From Bacillota bacterium (GTDB taxonomy: Bacteria > Bacillota_C > Negativicutes > Sporomusales > Sporomusaceae), in assembly GCA_023441125.1 (NCBI GenBank), contig JAEZQV010000449.1:1-6634 (forward strand): DNA of 6,634 nucleotides, given 5' to 3'. Both the position numbers and the translations under genes were made by a program. Positions within the stretch are counted from its first letter, which is position 1. The number at the start of each line of letters is the position of its first letter. The notes below the pieces were generated by a model. It ran no database searches, had not been told where the DNA came from, and worked only from the letters and a program-made list of their open reading frames with translations. Shown piece by piece: positions 1 to 6,475 of the stretch.

Positions 1-54
1 GCCAAGTCTTTTCCTATTTCCTTTAATTTTTTCCTGGAATTAAATAGATCTTAA

Positions 55-82
55 TTTACTCATTTTATCATTACTATATAAT
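55..82 (+). promoter_or_regulatory. Putative sigma-A promoter of the receptor gene
   Basis: A perfect -10 hexamer TATAAT lies at 77-82. A -35-like TTTACT (four of six matches to TTGACA) lies at 55-60, with a 16-base spacer. Transcription would start near 88-90, giving a leader of only about 20 bases that begins just before the Shine-Dalgarno site. An inverted repeat AATTAA/TTAATT (38-43 and 51-56, 7-base spacer) overlaps the -35 and could be an operator, but in DNA this AT-rich it may be chance. No B12-box or other riboswitch core is seen in 1-107. Any cobalamin control of the receptor would have to come from a leader left of the window. Confidence 0.4.
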
Positions 83-92
83 TTTTAGCTTG

Positions 93-100
93 AAAGGAAG
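93..100 (+). promoter_or_regulatory. Shine-Dalgarno site that decides the receptor start
   Basis: AAAGGAAG precedes three consecutive ATG codons at 102, 105 and 108. From the AGGA core (95-98) the gaps to these ATGs are 3, 6 and 9 bases. This favours 105 or 108 and argues against an upstream TTG at 90, which would lie before the SD. Confidence 0.65.
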
Positions 101-107
101 AATGATG

Positions 108-2081
108 ATGAAAAAGAAAGCAGTTCTAAAAAAGCATATGTTGATGACGGCCATAGTTACCGGTTTATGTTGTGGGGGCGGCACAGCAGTTTTAGCTGCT
201 GATACAGTGGAGGATTTTACCCTTGATTCGATCGTAGTAACGGCTACCCGTTCTGCCAAAGCGGATGTCGATGTGCCTGCATCTACGACCATTCTGACCA
301 ATAAAGATTTAAAAAATACTGGTGCTGAGAATATACAGATGGCTTTGCAAAAAGTCTCCGGTCTTGCTTATACTACGTATGGACCTAACGGGAATCCATA
401 TTCGACGATGACAAATTCAATTATTATCCGCGGCGTAAGTAATGGTACATTGATATTAATAAATGGAGTACCGATTAATATGTCCGGTAGATACTATTTA
501 GATTCTATTCCGGTGGAAAATGTTGAACGTGTTGAAATCGTAAAAGGTGGCGGCGCTGTTTTATATGGCAGTGAGGCCATGGGTGGCGTTGTCAATATTA
601 TTATGAAAAAGCAGTTTGACAATGCCATATCGACGGGTATTGGCAATTATGGACAACAAAATTATAATGCAACCTTTAATTTAGGCAAATTGAATGTAGG
701 CTATAGTAAAGATAAATGGGGTACTTTGGATAAGATTCAAATCACTAAAGATGCCAGCGGGGATAGAGATTGTACCTTTAAGGGGTCTGATAAAGACAGT
801 GTATTTTTAGAATACAATTTTAACGATAATTTGTCATTTTTGTATAATTATATGGAAAATGAAAATGGATATCAGACATGGTTTGGCGATAACTGGAAAA
901 AACTAAAGGCTGCGCAAGCAGGCGATTTGCAAAATGATAAAACATATACAAACAAGTATAATATAGCGCAGCTTAGATACAGTGATGAAAATATAAAAGC
1001 CAGTCTGTATTATAATCAAAATGAGCCGATTACAAGAGGGTTTGATTATTTCAAGAGTGACGGAACTTTGAATTATGCCCCGGACGCAACCGATCAAAAG
1101 GACAGGACTTACGGGATTGACGCCCAGAAATATTGGCAGATAAATGACAGGGCCAATACTATTTTTGGCTTTACTTATAAAAATGAATACTTTAAGCAGA
1201 TTAAACACACTACTGCGACTAAGATAGAGCAGGAAAGACAAGTTTATGGTGTTTACGGACAATGGGAACAAAAGCTCAATGATGTGAATTCTTTCATTGT
1301 AAGCGCCCGCGAAACTTGGACTGCCGGTGCTGGCGGGGATGCAGATTACAGTAATTTTAGCGCATCCGGACAATTTATTCATAAATTAGGTGAACAGGAC
1401 AGTGTATATGCCAGTATTGGCCAGTCGTTTATTTTACCTACCTTTAGCCAAATGTATGGCAGCACATATAATCTTTTGCCGGCACCGGAATTAAAACCGC
1501 AAACCGGCGTTAATTATGAACTTGGCTGGAAAAGAGTAGATGGCGGTCATAGTTGGAAGGCGGCAGTGTATCATATTGATATTAAAGATAATATTAGTGC
1601 AACCTGGAATCCGTCAATAGGCATATCGCAATATAAAAATGAAGATTTTAAGAACACCGGTGTTGAGTTAACTTGTGATATCACCGGGGAAAATGGCTGG
1701 TCGTATAATTGGGGAATTAATTATGGCGATCCTAAAGTAAAAGCGGAAGGTCATAATCTTGTTACCAAAAATTATTGGGACCGTAAATATGGACGCTTAC
1801 AGTTGACTGGCGGAGTCACGTATCAAAAAGATAAATGGAGTACAAGCTTAAATGGGACCTATTTGACAGAACGTGTTGGGACACCATCTGCTGCGCATTC
1901 GCGGGAAATCAAACCGTATTTGTTGACTAGCCTGAGCACCACTTACAAAATGGATAAGAATAATGAAGTTTCTTTATCAATCGATAATCTGTTGGATAGG
2001 AATGATATTGTAAGCCACACGGGAACTGATTATTATGCAACCCCGATTAACTTCTTATTACGTTATAAAAATAAATTTTAA
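108..2081 (+). CDS. TonB-dependent outer-membrane receptor (BtuB/heme-receptor-like)
   Basis: This 657-residue protein is an outer-membrane gated channel that imports a scarce ligand using TonB-ExbB-ExbD energy. Seen in the sequence: a basic N-terminus and hydrophobic core form a signal peptide, with likely cleavage after Ala30 (VLA|AD). A TonB-box-like stretch (DSIVVTATR, 40-48) follows. The plug domain spans about 53-170 and holds the IRG motif at 107-109, LILINGVPI near 115-123, and RVEIVKGGG...LYG...GGVVNII (141-165). The remainder is Tyr/Asn/Lys-rich with alternating hydrophobic residues, as in a 22-strand barrel, and carries an LPTF element near 443-446. It ends in the family-typical Phe. 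Length is normal for BtuB-like receptors. The ligand cannot be read from sequence: a corrinoid is favoured by the nearby cobN and cobalamin riboswitch. The heme-receptor FRAP/NPNL signature is not clear (LPTF and LPAPELKP occupy the corresponding region). The start could also be 105. The gene is markedly AT-rich compared with cobN. Confidence 0.93.
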   Translation: MKKKAVLKKHMLMTAIVTGLCCGGGTAVLAADTVEDFTLDSIVVTATRSAKADVDVPASTTILTNKDLKNTGAENIQMALQKVSGLAYTTYGPNGNPYSTMTNSIIIRGVSNGTLILINGVPINMSGRYYLDSIPVENVERVEIVKGGGAVLYGSEAMGGVVNIIMKKQFDNAISTGIGNYGQQNYNATFNLGKLNVGYSKDKWGTLDKIQITKDASGDRDCTFKGSDKDSVFLEYNFNDNLSFLYNYMENENGYQTWFGDNWKKLKAAQAGDLQNDKTYTNKYNIAQLRYSDENIKASLYYNQNEPITRGFDYFKSDGTLNYAPDATDQKDRTYGIDAQKYWQINDRANTIFGFTYKNEYFKQIKHTTATKIEQERQVYGVYGQWEQKLNDVNSFIVSARETWTAGAGGDADYSNFSASGQFIHKLGEQDSVYASIGQSFILPTFSQMYGSTYNLLPAPELKPQTGVNYELGWKRVDGGHSWKAAVYHIDIKDNISATWNPSIGISQYKNEDFKNTGVELTCDITGENGWSYNWGINYGDPKVKAEGHNLVTKNYWDRKYGRLQLTGGVTYQKDKWSTSLNGTYLTERVGTPSAAHSREIKPYLLTSLSTTYKMDKNNEVSLSIDNLLDRNDIVSHTGTDYYATPINFLLRYKNKF

Positions 2082-2146
2082 TTTTTAAATATAACCGTCT
2101 GACCTGCGGGCGATGGCGAGGAGATTATATTTAGGGCAGTTTACTT

Positions 2147-2183
2147 ATACACTTCCGGGTCAAGCCTTGAAGTGTATTTTGTT
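2147..2183 (+). terminator. Terminator-like hairpin between receptor and cobN
   Basis: ATACACTTC (2147-2155) is perfectly complementary to GAAGTGTAT (2169-2177), with a 13-base loop. TTTTGTT (2177-2183) follows at once. The stem is 9 bp but only three of the nine pairs are G-C and the loop is long, so termination is probably partial. It lies about 65 bases after the receptor stop. It could reduce rather than block cotranscription of cobN. No convincing separate promoter for cobN is visible in 2082-2233, which supports a shared transcript. Confidence 0.4.
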
Positions 2184-2205
2184 CTGGCGAGAAGTAAAAA
2201 CCTTT

Positions 2206-2230
2206 AGCGTGGATTGTGGAGGGGGACGCT
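2206..2230 (+). promoter_or_regulatory. Strong SD of cobN inside a small inverted repeat
   Basis: GGAGGGGG (2218-2225) ends 8 bases before ATG 2234 and fixes that start. The in-frame GTG at 2216 overlaps this SD and has none of its own. The SD sits in the loop between AGCGT (2206-2210) and ACGCT (2226-2230), a 5-bp inverted repeat with a 15-base loop. The repeat may be accidental. If it forms, it would leave the SD exposed in the loop rather than masked. Confidence 0.6.
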
Positions 2231-2233
2231 TCA

Positions 2234-5200
2234 ATGGGCAAAATAGTTTTTCTGACCAATACGGATATTCGGTACACTTTGTTAAGCAGGGCCAAGGCCT
2301 GGCTGACGGCGGCAAACCAGTTTCCGGGCGATGGAGAAGTATTCTGGCTTGCACCGGATACACTCTGGGACCGGGAATGGGAGCAGCAGCTTGCCGGCTG
2401 TGAAGCGGTCGTGATCGGGTGGATGGGTGTCAGTCTGGATATGCCGTTTTTACAGGCGGCGCTGCGGTTTTTGCAAAAGCATACTATGGTTTATAAAATA
2501 AACTCAGGCAATGAGGGGGAGGAAAACGCCGCTTATGGCTTTACGGACAGTGATCATGACATGGCTGACCGCTATGAAGCCTACGGCGGGATTGAAAATT
2601 ACAAGAATCTGTGGCTGTGGCTGTTTAACCGCTACGGCAAAATCGCCTGCGGGTATGCACCGCCGGAACCATTGCTCTGGAATGGTATTTATCATCCGCG
2701 GGCGCCAAAGATTTATACCGAGGTGGCCGAGTACCGCCGGGATTTTTGTTTGGAAAACCGGCCCACAATCGGCTTATTGTTTTATCGCAATGAGTGGCTG
2801 ACAGAAAACCTGTATTATCAAACCGCCATAATTGAAGAATGTGAACGCCAGGGACTGAATGTGATTGCCGTGTTCAGCCACGGTACGCCGGCGCCGGACA
2901 TGGGCGCGCCGGGTCTCGCAGAGGCTGTCGGCAAGTACTTCCGGTTTGATGGCAAAACGGGTATTGATGTTTTGATCAATACCATTAAGTTCTCGCTTAC
3001 GGCGTCCGGTTCCCTCAGGTATGCGGTGTTGGAAGAGTTGAATATCCCGGTGCTGCAGGCTTATACGCTGTTGACTGCCACGGCGGAATGGCAGGCAAGT
3101 TTGGCCGGTCTGTCGGCGATGGAGGTTTCCATCAGCGTTGCGCTGCCGGAGTTTGACGGAGTTATCCATGCAATTCCGGTTTCCGGCAAATACCGGGATG
3201 AGAATGACATAATCAGTTATCAGCCCATCCCGGAACGGATTCCGCTGCTGGTCCGTAAAGCGGCCAAATGGGCTAATCTGCGGCGCAAAGCCAATAAGGA
3301 CAAAAAGATTGCGATCCTGTTTCATAACTATCCGCCCAAAAACTCCAATATCGGCACTGCGTTCGGCCTGGATTCGCCGGAAAGTGTGCGGCTGCTGCTG
3401 GCTGAGATGCAGCAGCAGGGCTATGTTATTGACCATGTTCCAGCTGACAGCCAAGGTTTTATGGATGAGATTATCCGCTGCGCCACCAATGACCGCAGCT
3501 TTTTGACCGAGGAACAGATCAAAAATGCGGTTGGTGCGGTGAACGCCGCGGAATATGGCAATTTGTTTAATGGCTTATCGACGAAAGTTAAAACGCAAAT
3601 GCAGGCCGACTGGGGCAAGCCTGTCGGCGAGGTATTTAATTATGATGCTAAACTGCTCATTCCCGGCATGGAAAATGGCAATATTCTGCTTAGCGTGCAG
3701 CCGCCCCGCGGTTTTGGCGAAGATCCGGGTAAAATTTATCATTCGCCGGATGCGGCGCCTACCCATCATTATTTAGCCTATTATTACTGGCTGCGTGATA
3801 TCTGGCAGGCCGATGCGGTGATCCATGTGGGAACCCATGGCTCACTGGAGTGGCTGCCGGGCAAGGGAACAGGCCTGTCCGGCGATTGTTATCCCGATAT
3901 TGCTTTGGGTGATTTGCCCAATATATACCCGTATATAGTCACCATTGTGGGTGAAGGCGTCCAGGCCAAACGGCGGGGTGCGGCCTGTCTGATCGACTAT
4001 TTAACGCCGCCCATGAGCCACGCCGGCACCTATGACGAACTGGCGGAACTGGAGCGGCTGGCGGACGATTACTGCCATTTCCAAAACGGACAGCCTGACA
4101 GGCTGGAGAATATTATCCCGCTCATCCGGGAGAAGCTCAGGGAAGCGCATTTAGACCAGGAACTGGTGCAGGGGGAAGAAGAAGATTTTAATGCTTATGT
4201 AGGCAGAATCCATACTTATGTCACGGATATAAAAAACATGCAGATCCGGGTGGGGCTCCATATTCTGGGGAATCCGCCCGCAGGTGAGATGCTCAGGGAG
4301 TATTTGCTGGCGCTGACCAAAGTGGAAAATGGCCAGATTCCTTCGCTGGCGCAGGTATTGGCCAGGAAGGACGGCTATGATTATTATGAACTGCTGGAGC
4401 ACAGCGCCACCATGGCTGCCGCGGAAAATATCACGTATGGCGGCCTTGCCGACCGCATCCGGGAGCAGAGCGCCGCTATTATTAATTTTTTAATTGAGCG
4501 CGATTTTGATGAAGGCGCCATAGAAGAACTGCTGGTATCGGCTGAGTATGCACAAATGGACATTGCCCTGCAGCGGGATTTTCTCTGTGTCTGCCGCTAT
4601 ATATGCACCGATATTGCCCCCAACCTGGCCAAAACAGTGCAGGAAATGACCAATACCTTGCGGGCGCTGCGCGGCGAGTTCATTGAACCGGCGCCGGCCG
4701 GGGCGCCGACCGGCGGCCGGGCGGATGTCCTGCCCACCGGCAGAAATTTCTATGGTATTGATCCCCGCCTGCTGCCAACGAAAGCGGCCTGGGAAACGGC
4801 TAAAAAGATGGCGGATGCCGTGATTGCGGACTATATCAACCAGGAAGGCTGCTATCCCGAGTCTGTCGGCATTATTTTATGGGCAGGCGCCAATATGCGC
4901 ACCCATGGCGAATGTATTGCCCAGTTTTTATACTTTCTGGGTATCCGGCCGGTTTGGCAGAAAGGCAGCGGCCGGGTTATCGGTTTAGAGGTAATGCCCC
5001 TGGCAGAACTACAACGGCCGCGGATCGATGTTACCGGCCGTGTGAGCGGCCTCTTGCGGGACAGCATGCCCTGCGTCATGGCATGGCTGGATAAGGCTGC
5101 GGCGCTGGCCGCTGAACTGGCGGAAAGCGCCGCGGAAAATTTCGTGCGCAAACATGTGGTCGAGGATTGCGCTTATTTAGAAGCAAACGGTGTTGCCGCC

Positions 5201-5953
5201 GAGGCGGCGTGGCAGCAGGCCTCTTATCGTTTGTTCGGCTGTCCGCCCGGAGCCTATGGCGCCGGAGTGGCCAATGTATTGGAAGCAAAAAACTGGGAAA
5301 CGGTGGATGATCTGGCCAAGGTTTATATCCGCTGGGGCGCGCATGTCTATGGGCAGAATCAGTCCGGCGATTATCTGCCGGCGCTGTTTCAGCGGCGGCT
5401 GAGTACGCTGGATGTAACCATTCATAACGAAGATAACCGGGAAATCAGCATATTAAACTCGGATGACTTTAACTCGTACCACGGCGGGATGATTGCTTCG
5501 GTCCGCAGTATCAGGGGAAAAGCGCCGCGTTCCTACTGCGGGGACAGTACGGACAAAAGCCATGTGGTCATGCGCAGCCTGCAGGCTGAGATTAAGCGAA
5601 TCTTTCGCGGGGAGGCTATCAATCCCAAGTTCATTGCCGGCATGAAGCAGCATGGCTACAAAGGCGCGGCCGATCTGGCGAATTATGTGGCGCACAGCTA
5701 TCAGTGGGATGCCACGAGCGAGGTCATGGAGGACTGGATGTATGATAAGTATGCCGAAAAATATGCGCTGGATGCCGAACTGCAGGCCTGGATGAAAGCA
5801 GTCAATCCCTGGGCGCTGCAGCGTATTGCCGAAACCCTGCTGGAAGCGGCGCAGCGCGGTATGTGGGCTGCTTCTCCGGATATGAAAAAGGAACTGGAGC
5901 AATTGTATCTTGCCATCGAAGGCGAACTGGAAGAGCGGGGCGATGCGGACTGA
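2234..5953 (+). CDS. cobN: CobN / magnesium-chelatase family large subunit (cobaltochelatase CobN-like)
   Basis: This 1239-residue protein is close to the usual CobN length. In the aerobic B12 pathway CobN binds hydrogenobyrinic acid a,c-diamide and, with the AAA+ partners CobS and CobT, inserts cobalt using ATP. ChlH/BchH use the same fold for magnesium. Seen here: GLLFYR at 180-185; ILFHNYPP starting at 361; the family core HVGTHGSLEWLPGK (531-544), then LSGDCYPD, GDLPNIYPY and GEGVQAKRR (QAKRR 577-581); PTGRNFY (834-840); an LWAGANMRTHGE segment around 883-893; CPPGAYGAG starting at 1003; and a C-terminal block with HGGMIASVR, NPKFIAGMKQHGYKG and EDWMYDKY. No signal peptide or membrane segment is seen, so it should be cytoplasmic. 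It follows the receptor by 152 bases on the same strand. No ATPase partner gene is in the window. Known relatives beside TonB receptors in Bacteroidetes (HmuS) act on heme, so a dechelatase or other metal role is possible. Confidence 0.93.
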   Translation: MGKIVFLTNTDIRYTLLSRAKAWLTAANQFPGDGEVFWLAPDTLWDREWEQQLAGCEAVVIGWMGVSLDMPFLQAALRFLQKHTMVYKINSGNEGEENAAYGFTDSDHDMADRYEAYGGIENYKNLWLWLFNRYGKIACGYAPPEPLLWNGIYHPRAPKIYTEVAEYRRDFCLENRPTIGLLFYRNEWLTENLYYQTAIIEECERQGLNVIAVFSHGTPAPDMGAPGLAEAVGKYFRFDGKTGIDVLINTIKFSLTASGSLRYAVLEELNIPVLQAYTLLTATAEWQASLAGLSAMEVSISVALPEFDGVIHAIPVSGKYRDENDIISYQPIPERIPLLVRKAAKWANLRRKANKDKKIAILFHNYPPKNSNIGTAFGLDSPESVRLLLAEMQQQGYVIDHVPADSQGFMDEIIRCATNDRSFLTEEQIKNAVGAVNAAEYGNLFNGLSTKVKTQMQADWGKPVGEVFNYDAKLLIPGMENGNILLSVQPPRGFGEDPGKIYHSPDAAPTHHYLAYYYWLRDIWQADAVIHVGTHGSLEWLPGKGTGLSGDCYPDIALGDLPNIYPYIVTIVGEGVQAKRRGAACLIDYLTPPMSHAGTYDELAELERLADDYCHFQNGQPDRLENIIPLIREKLREAHLDQELVQGEEEDFNAYVGRIHTYVTDIKNMQIRVGLHILGNPPAGEMLREYLLALTKVENGQIPSLAQVLARKDGYDYYELLEHSATMAAAENITYGGLADRIREQSAAIINFLIERDFDEGAIEELLVSAEYAQMDIALQRDFLCVCRYICTDIAPNLAKTVQEMTNTLRALRGEFIEPAPAGAPTGGRADVLPTGRNFYGIDPRLLPTKAAWETAKKMADAVIADYINQEGCYPESVGIILWAGANMRTHGECIAQFLYFLGIRPVWQKGSGRVIGLEVMPLAELQRPRIDVTGRVSGLLRDSMPCVMAWLDKAAALAAELAESAAENFVRKHVVEDCAYLEANGVAAEAAWQQASYRLFGCPPGAYGAGVANVLEAKNWETVDDLAKVYIRWGAHVYGQNQSGDYLPALFQRRLSTLDVTIHNEDNREISILNSDDFNSYHGGMIASVRSIRGKAPRSYCGDSTDKSHVVMRSLQAEIKRIFRGEAINPKFIAGMKQHGYKGAADLANYVAHSYQWDATSEVMEDWMYDKYAEKYALDAELQAWMKAVNPWALQRIAETLLEAAQRGMWAASPDMKKELEQLYLAIEGELEERGDAD

Positions 5954-5981
5954 AACGTAGTTTTTATTCTCGCAGCGCCAT

Positions 5982-6015
5982 CCACTTGCGCCATGTGTTT
6001 CAGGGGTGCAAGCGG
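5982..6015 (+). other. Hairpin after cobN without a T-tract
   Basis: CTTGCGCC (5985-5992) pairs with GGTGCAAG (6005-6012), including one G-T wobble, around a 12-base loop. Beyond an A-C mismatch the flanking CC/GG pairs can extend the stem. No run of T follows (GGATTGCC), so it is not a standard intrinsic terminator. It may be a 3'-end stabiliser of the cobN transcript or a weak stop. It ends about 18 bases before the -35 of the riboswitch promoter. Confidence 0.45.
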
Positions 6016-6032
6016 GATTGCCAGCACAGATA

Positions 6033-6061
6033 TTGACAGGCTAGGCAATAAATGATAAAAT
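6033..6061 (+). promoter_or_regulatory. Near-consensus sigma-A promoter of the riboswitch transcript
   Basis: A perfect -35 TTGACA lies at 6033-6038. A 17-base spacer follows, then -10 TAAAAT at 6056-6061 (five of six). A TG at 6053-6054 in the right place makes an extended -10. Transcription should begin around 6067-6069, about 25 bases before the aptamer. The transcript to the right therefore has its own promoter, independent of cobN. This is the best promoter in the window. Confidence 0.8.
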
Positions 6062-6089
6062 ATTTGCAGATAATATCACAATTTCATAT

Positions 6090-6250
6090 GAAGCAGGTGC
6101 CCTTCGGGGCTTAATAGGGAAGACCGGTGCAACACCGGCGCGGTCCCGCCACTGTAATGGGGAGTGAACCCAAGGATATGCCACTGGGATGAGAGTCCTG
6201 GGAAGGTTTGGGCAAGCTATGAGCCAGAGCCAGGAGAACTGCCTGTCTAA
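6090..6250 (+). promoter_or_regulatory. Cobalamin riboswitch aptamer (B12 element)
   Basis: The aptamer binds a cobalamin (probably adenosylcobalamin) and lowers expression of the downstream gene. Seen in order: the 5' closing strand GCAGG (6093-6097); GCCC-TTCG-GGGC (6099-6110), a stem with a UUCG tetraloop; AATAGGGAA (6113-6121); CCGGTG-CAA-CACCGG (6124-6138); the core CGCGGTCCCGCCACTGTAA (6139-6157); GCCACTGGG (6180-6188); CTGGGAAGG (6198-6206); ATGAGCCAGAGCCAGGAG; and the B12 box ending GCCAGGAGAACTGCC (6229-6243). The box has A at 6238 where C is usual (GAGACCTGCC). The closing helix can be drawn as GCAG/CTGC (6093-6096/6239-6242) or GCAGG/CCTGT (6093-6097/6242-6246). The motif order matches the class I element of the Rfam Cobalamin family. 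The controlled gene lies at or beyond the right edge. Confidence 0.95.
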
Positions 6251-6285
6251 AGATCGCCGTTTTACCCACGAGTGATGGGGAGGAG

Positions 6286-6338
6286 ATTACAGTGCAATGG
6301 CCGGCACGGAGAAATCCGTCCGGACTGTGTTGCGTTGC
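6286..6338 (+). other. Riboswitch expression-platform hairpin
   Basis: CCGG-C-ACGGA (6301-6310) pairs with TCCGT-CCGG (6315-6323) around a GAAA (GNRA) tetraloop: nine pairs with one bulged C. An outer stem ACAGT/ACTGT (6289-6293/6324-6328) can extend it across a 7-base bulge on the 5' side. It is followed by GTTGCGTTGC (6329-6338), a tandem repeat whose unit GTTGC is complementary to GCAAC at 6129-6133 in the aptamer hairpin loop region. This could be part of the long-range loop contact (L5-L13) typical of cobalamin riboswitches, or an anti-terminator component. The pairings are seen; their function is inferred. Confidence 0.5.
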
Positions 6339-6363
6339 TAAATTTACTCCTGGTCATGCCTGA
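6292..6363 (+). CDS. Possible 23-codon leader peptide in the riboswitch leader
   Basis: A very strong SD, GGGGAGGAG (6277-6285), stands 6 bases before GTG 6292. That frame runs 23 codons to TGA 6361-6363, just past the loop of the first terminator. An alternative ATG at 6297 gives 14 codons ending at TAA 6339. The peptide (starting MQWPARRNPSG, with a Cys-Cys pair) resembles nothing I recognise. Translation of the 23-codon frame would carry ribosomes into the terminator stem and could couple translation to readthrough. The SD may instead be a relic or a purine-rich RNA element. Confidence that it is a true coding gene is low. Confidence 0.2.
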   Translation: MQWPARRNPSGLCCVAKFTPGHA

Positions 6364-6379
6364 CCAGGAGTTTCTATTT
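6346..6379 (+). terminator. Strong intrinsic terminator, likely the riboswitch OFF hairpin
   Basis: ACTCCTGGTCA (6346-6356) and TGACCAGGAGT (6361-6371) form a perfect 11-bp stem with a TGCC loop, followed by TTTCTATTT (from 6371). It starts about 100 bases after the aptamer, the usual place for a riboswitch terminator. Its 5' arm contains CTCCTGG (6347-6353), which is complementary to CCAGGAG in the B12 box (6230-6236). Its 3' arm repeats that same CCAGGAG (6364-6370). This suggests that ligand-free RNA may pair the 5' arm with the B12 box and allow readthrough. Confidence 0.88.
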
Positions 6380-6397
6380 GGTGTGCACTGCATAATT

Positions 6398-6430
6398 CTC
6401 CCGCCTGTTATAACGGGCGGGAGTTTCTTA
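6398..6430 (+). terminator. Second tandem intrinsic terminator
   Basis: CTCCCGCCTGT (6398-6408) and ACGGGCGGGAG (6413-6423) form an 11-bp, GC-rich stem with one T-G wobble and a TATA loop, followed by TTTCTTATA. The tail shares the 9-mer GGAGTTTCT with the first terminator (6367-6375 and 6420-6428). The stem starts 19 bases after the T-tract of the first. It would reinforce termination, so any expression of the downstream gene must pass both. An alternative is that it marks the end of the riboswitch transcript as a short RNA. Confidence 0.85.
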
Positions 6431-6475
6431 TACTGAGAGACTATCATATTATTTCCACCTAGATAAGGTCAACAT

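Noticed and set aside
90..107. TTG start at 90 extending the receptor by six residues
   Set aside because: The TTG precedes the AAAGGAAG Shine-Dalgarno site. The ATG codons at 105/108 are correctly spaced and give a clean signal peptide.
165..175. Cys-Cys in the receptor signal peptide as a lipoprotein signal
   Set aside because: The preceding residues (TGL) do not fit a lipobox, and a standard signal-peptidase I site follows at VLA|AD.
2216..2233. GTG start at 2216 for cobN
   Set aside because: It overlaps the SD GGAGGGGG and has no SD of its own. ATG 2234 is well spaced and begins the expected N-terminus.
2113..2403. 96-codon + strand frame between the receptor and cobN
   Set aside because: It overlaps cobN in another frame, has no recognisable motif, and most of it lies within cobN coding sequence.
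2774..3454. 226-codon antisense frame within cobN
   Set aside because: It lies wholly opposite conserved CobN coding sequence, shows no family motif, and is a usual by-product of GC-biased codons. The same applies to 903-1382 and 5453-5902 on the minus strand.
5961..5970. T-run TTTTTATTCT right after the cobN stop as a terminator
   Set aside because: No stable GC stem lies immediately upstream of the T-run.
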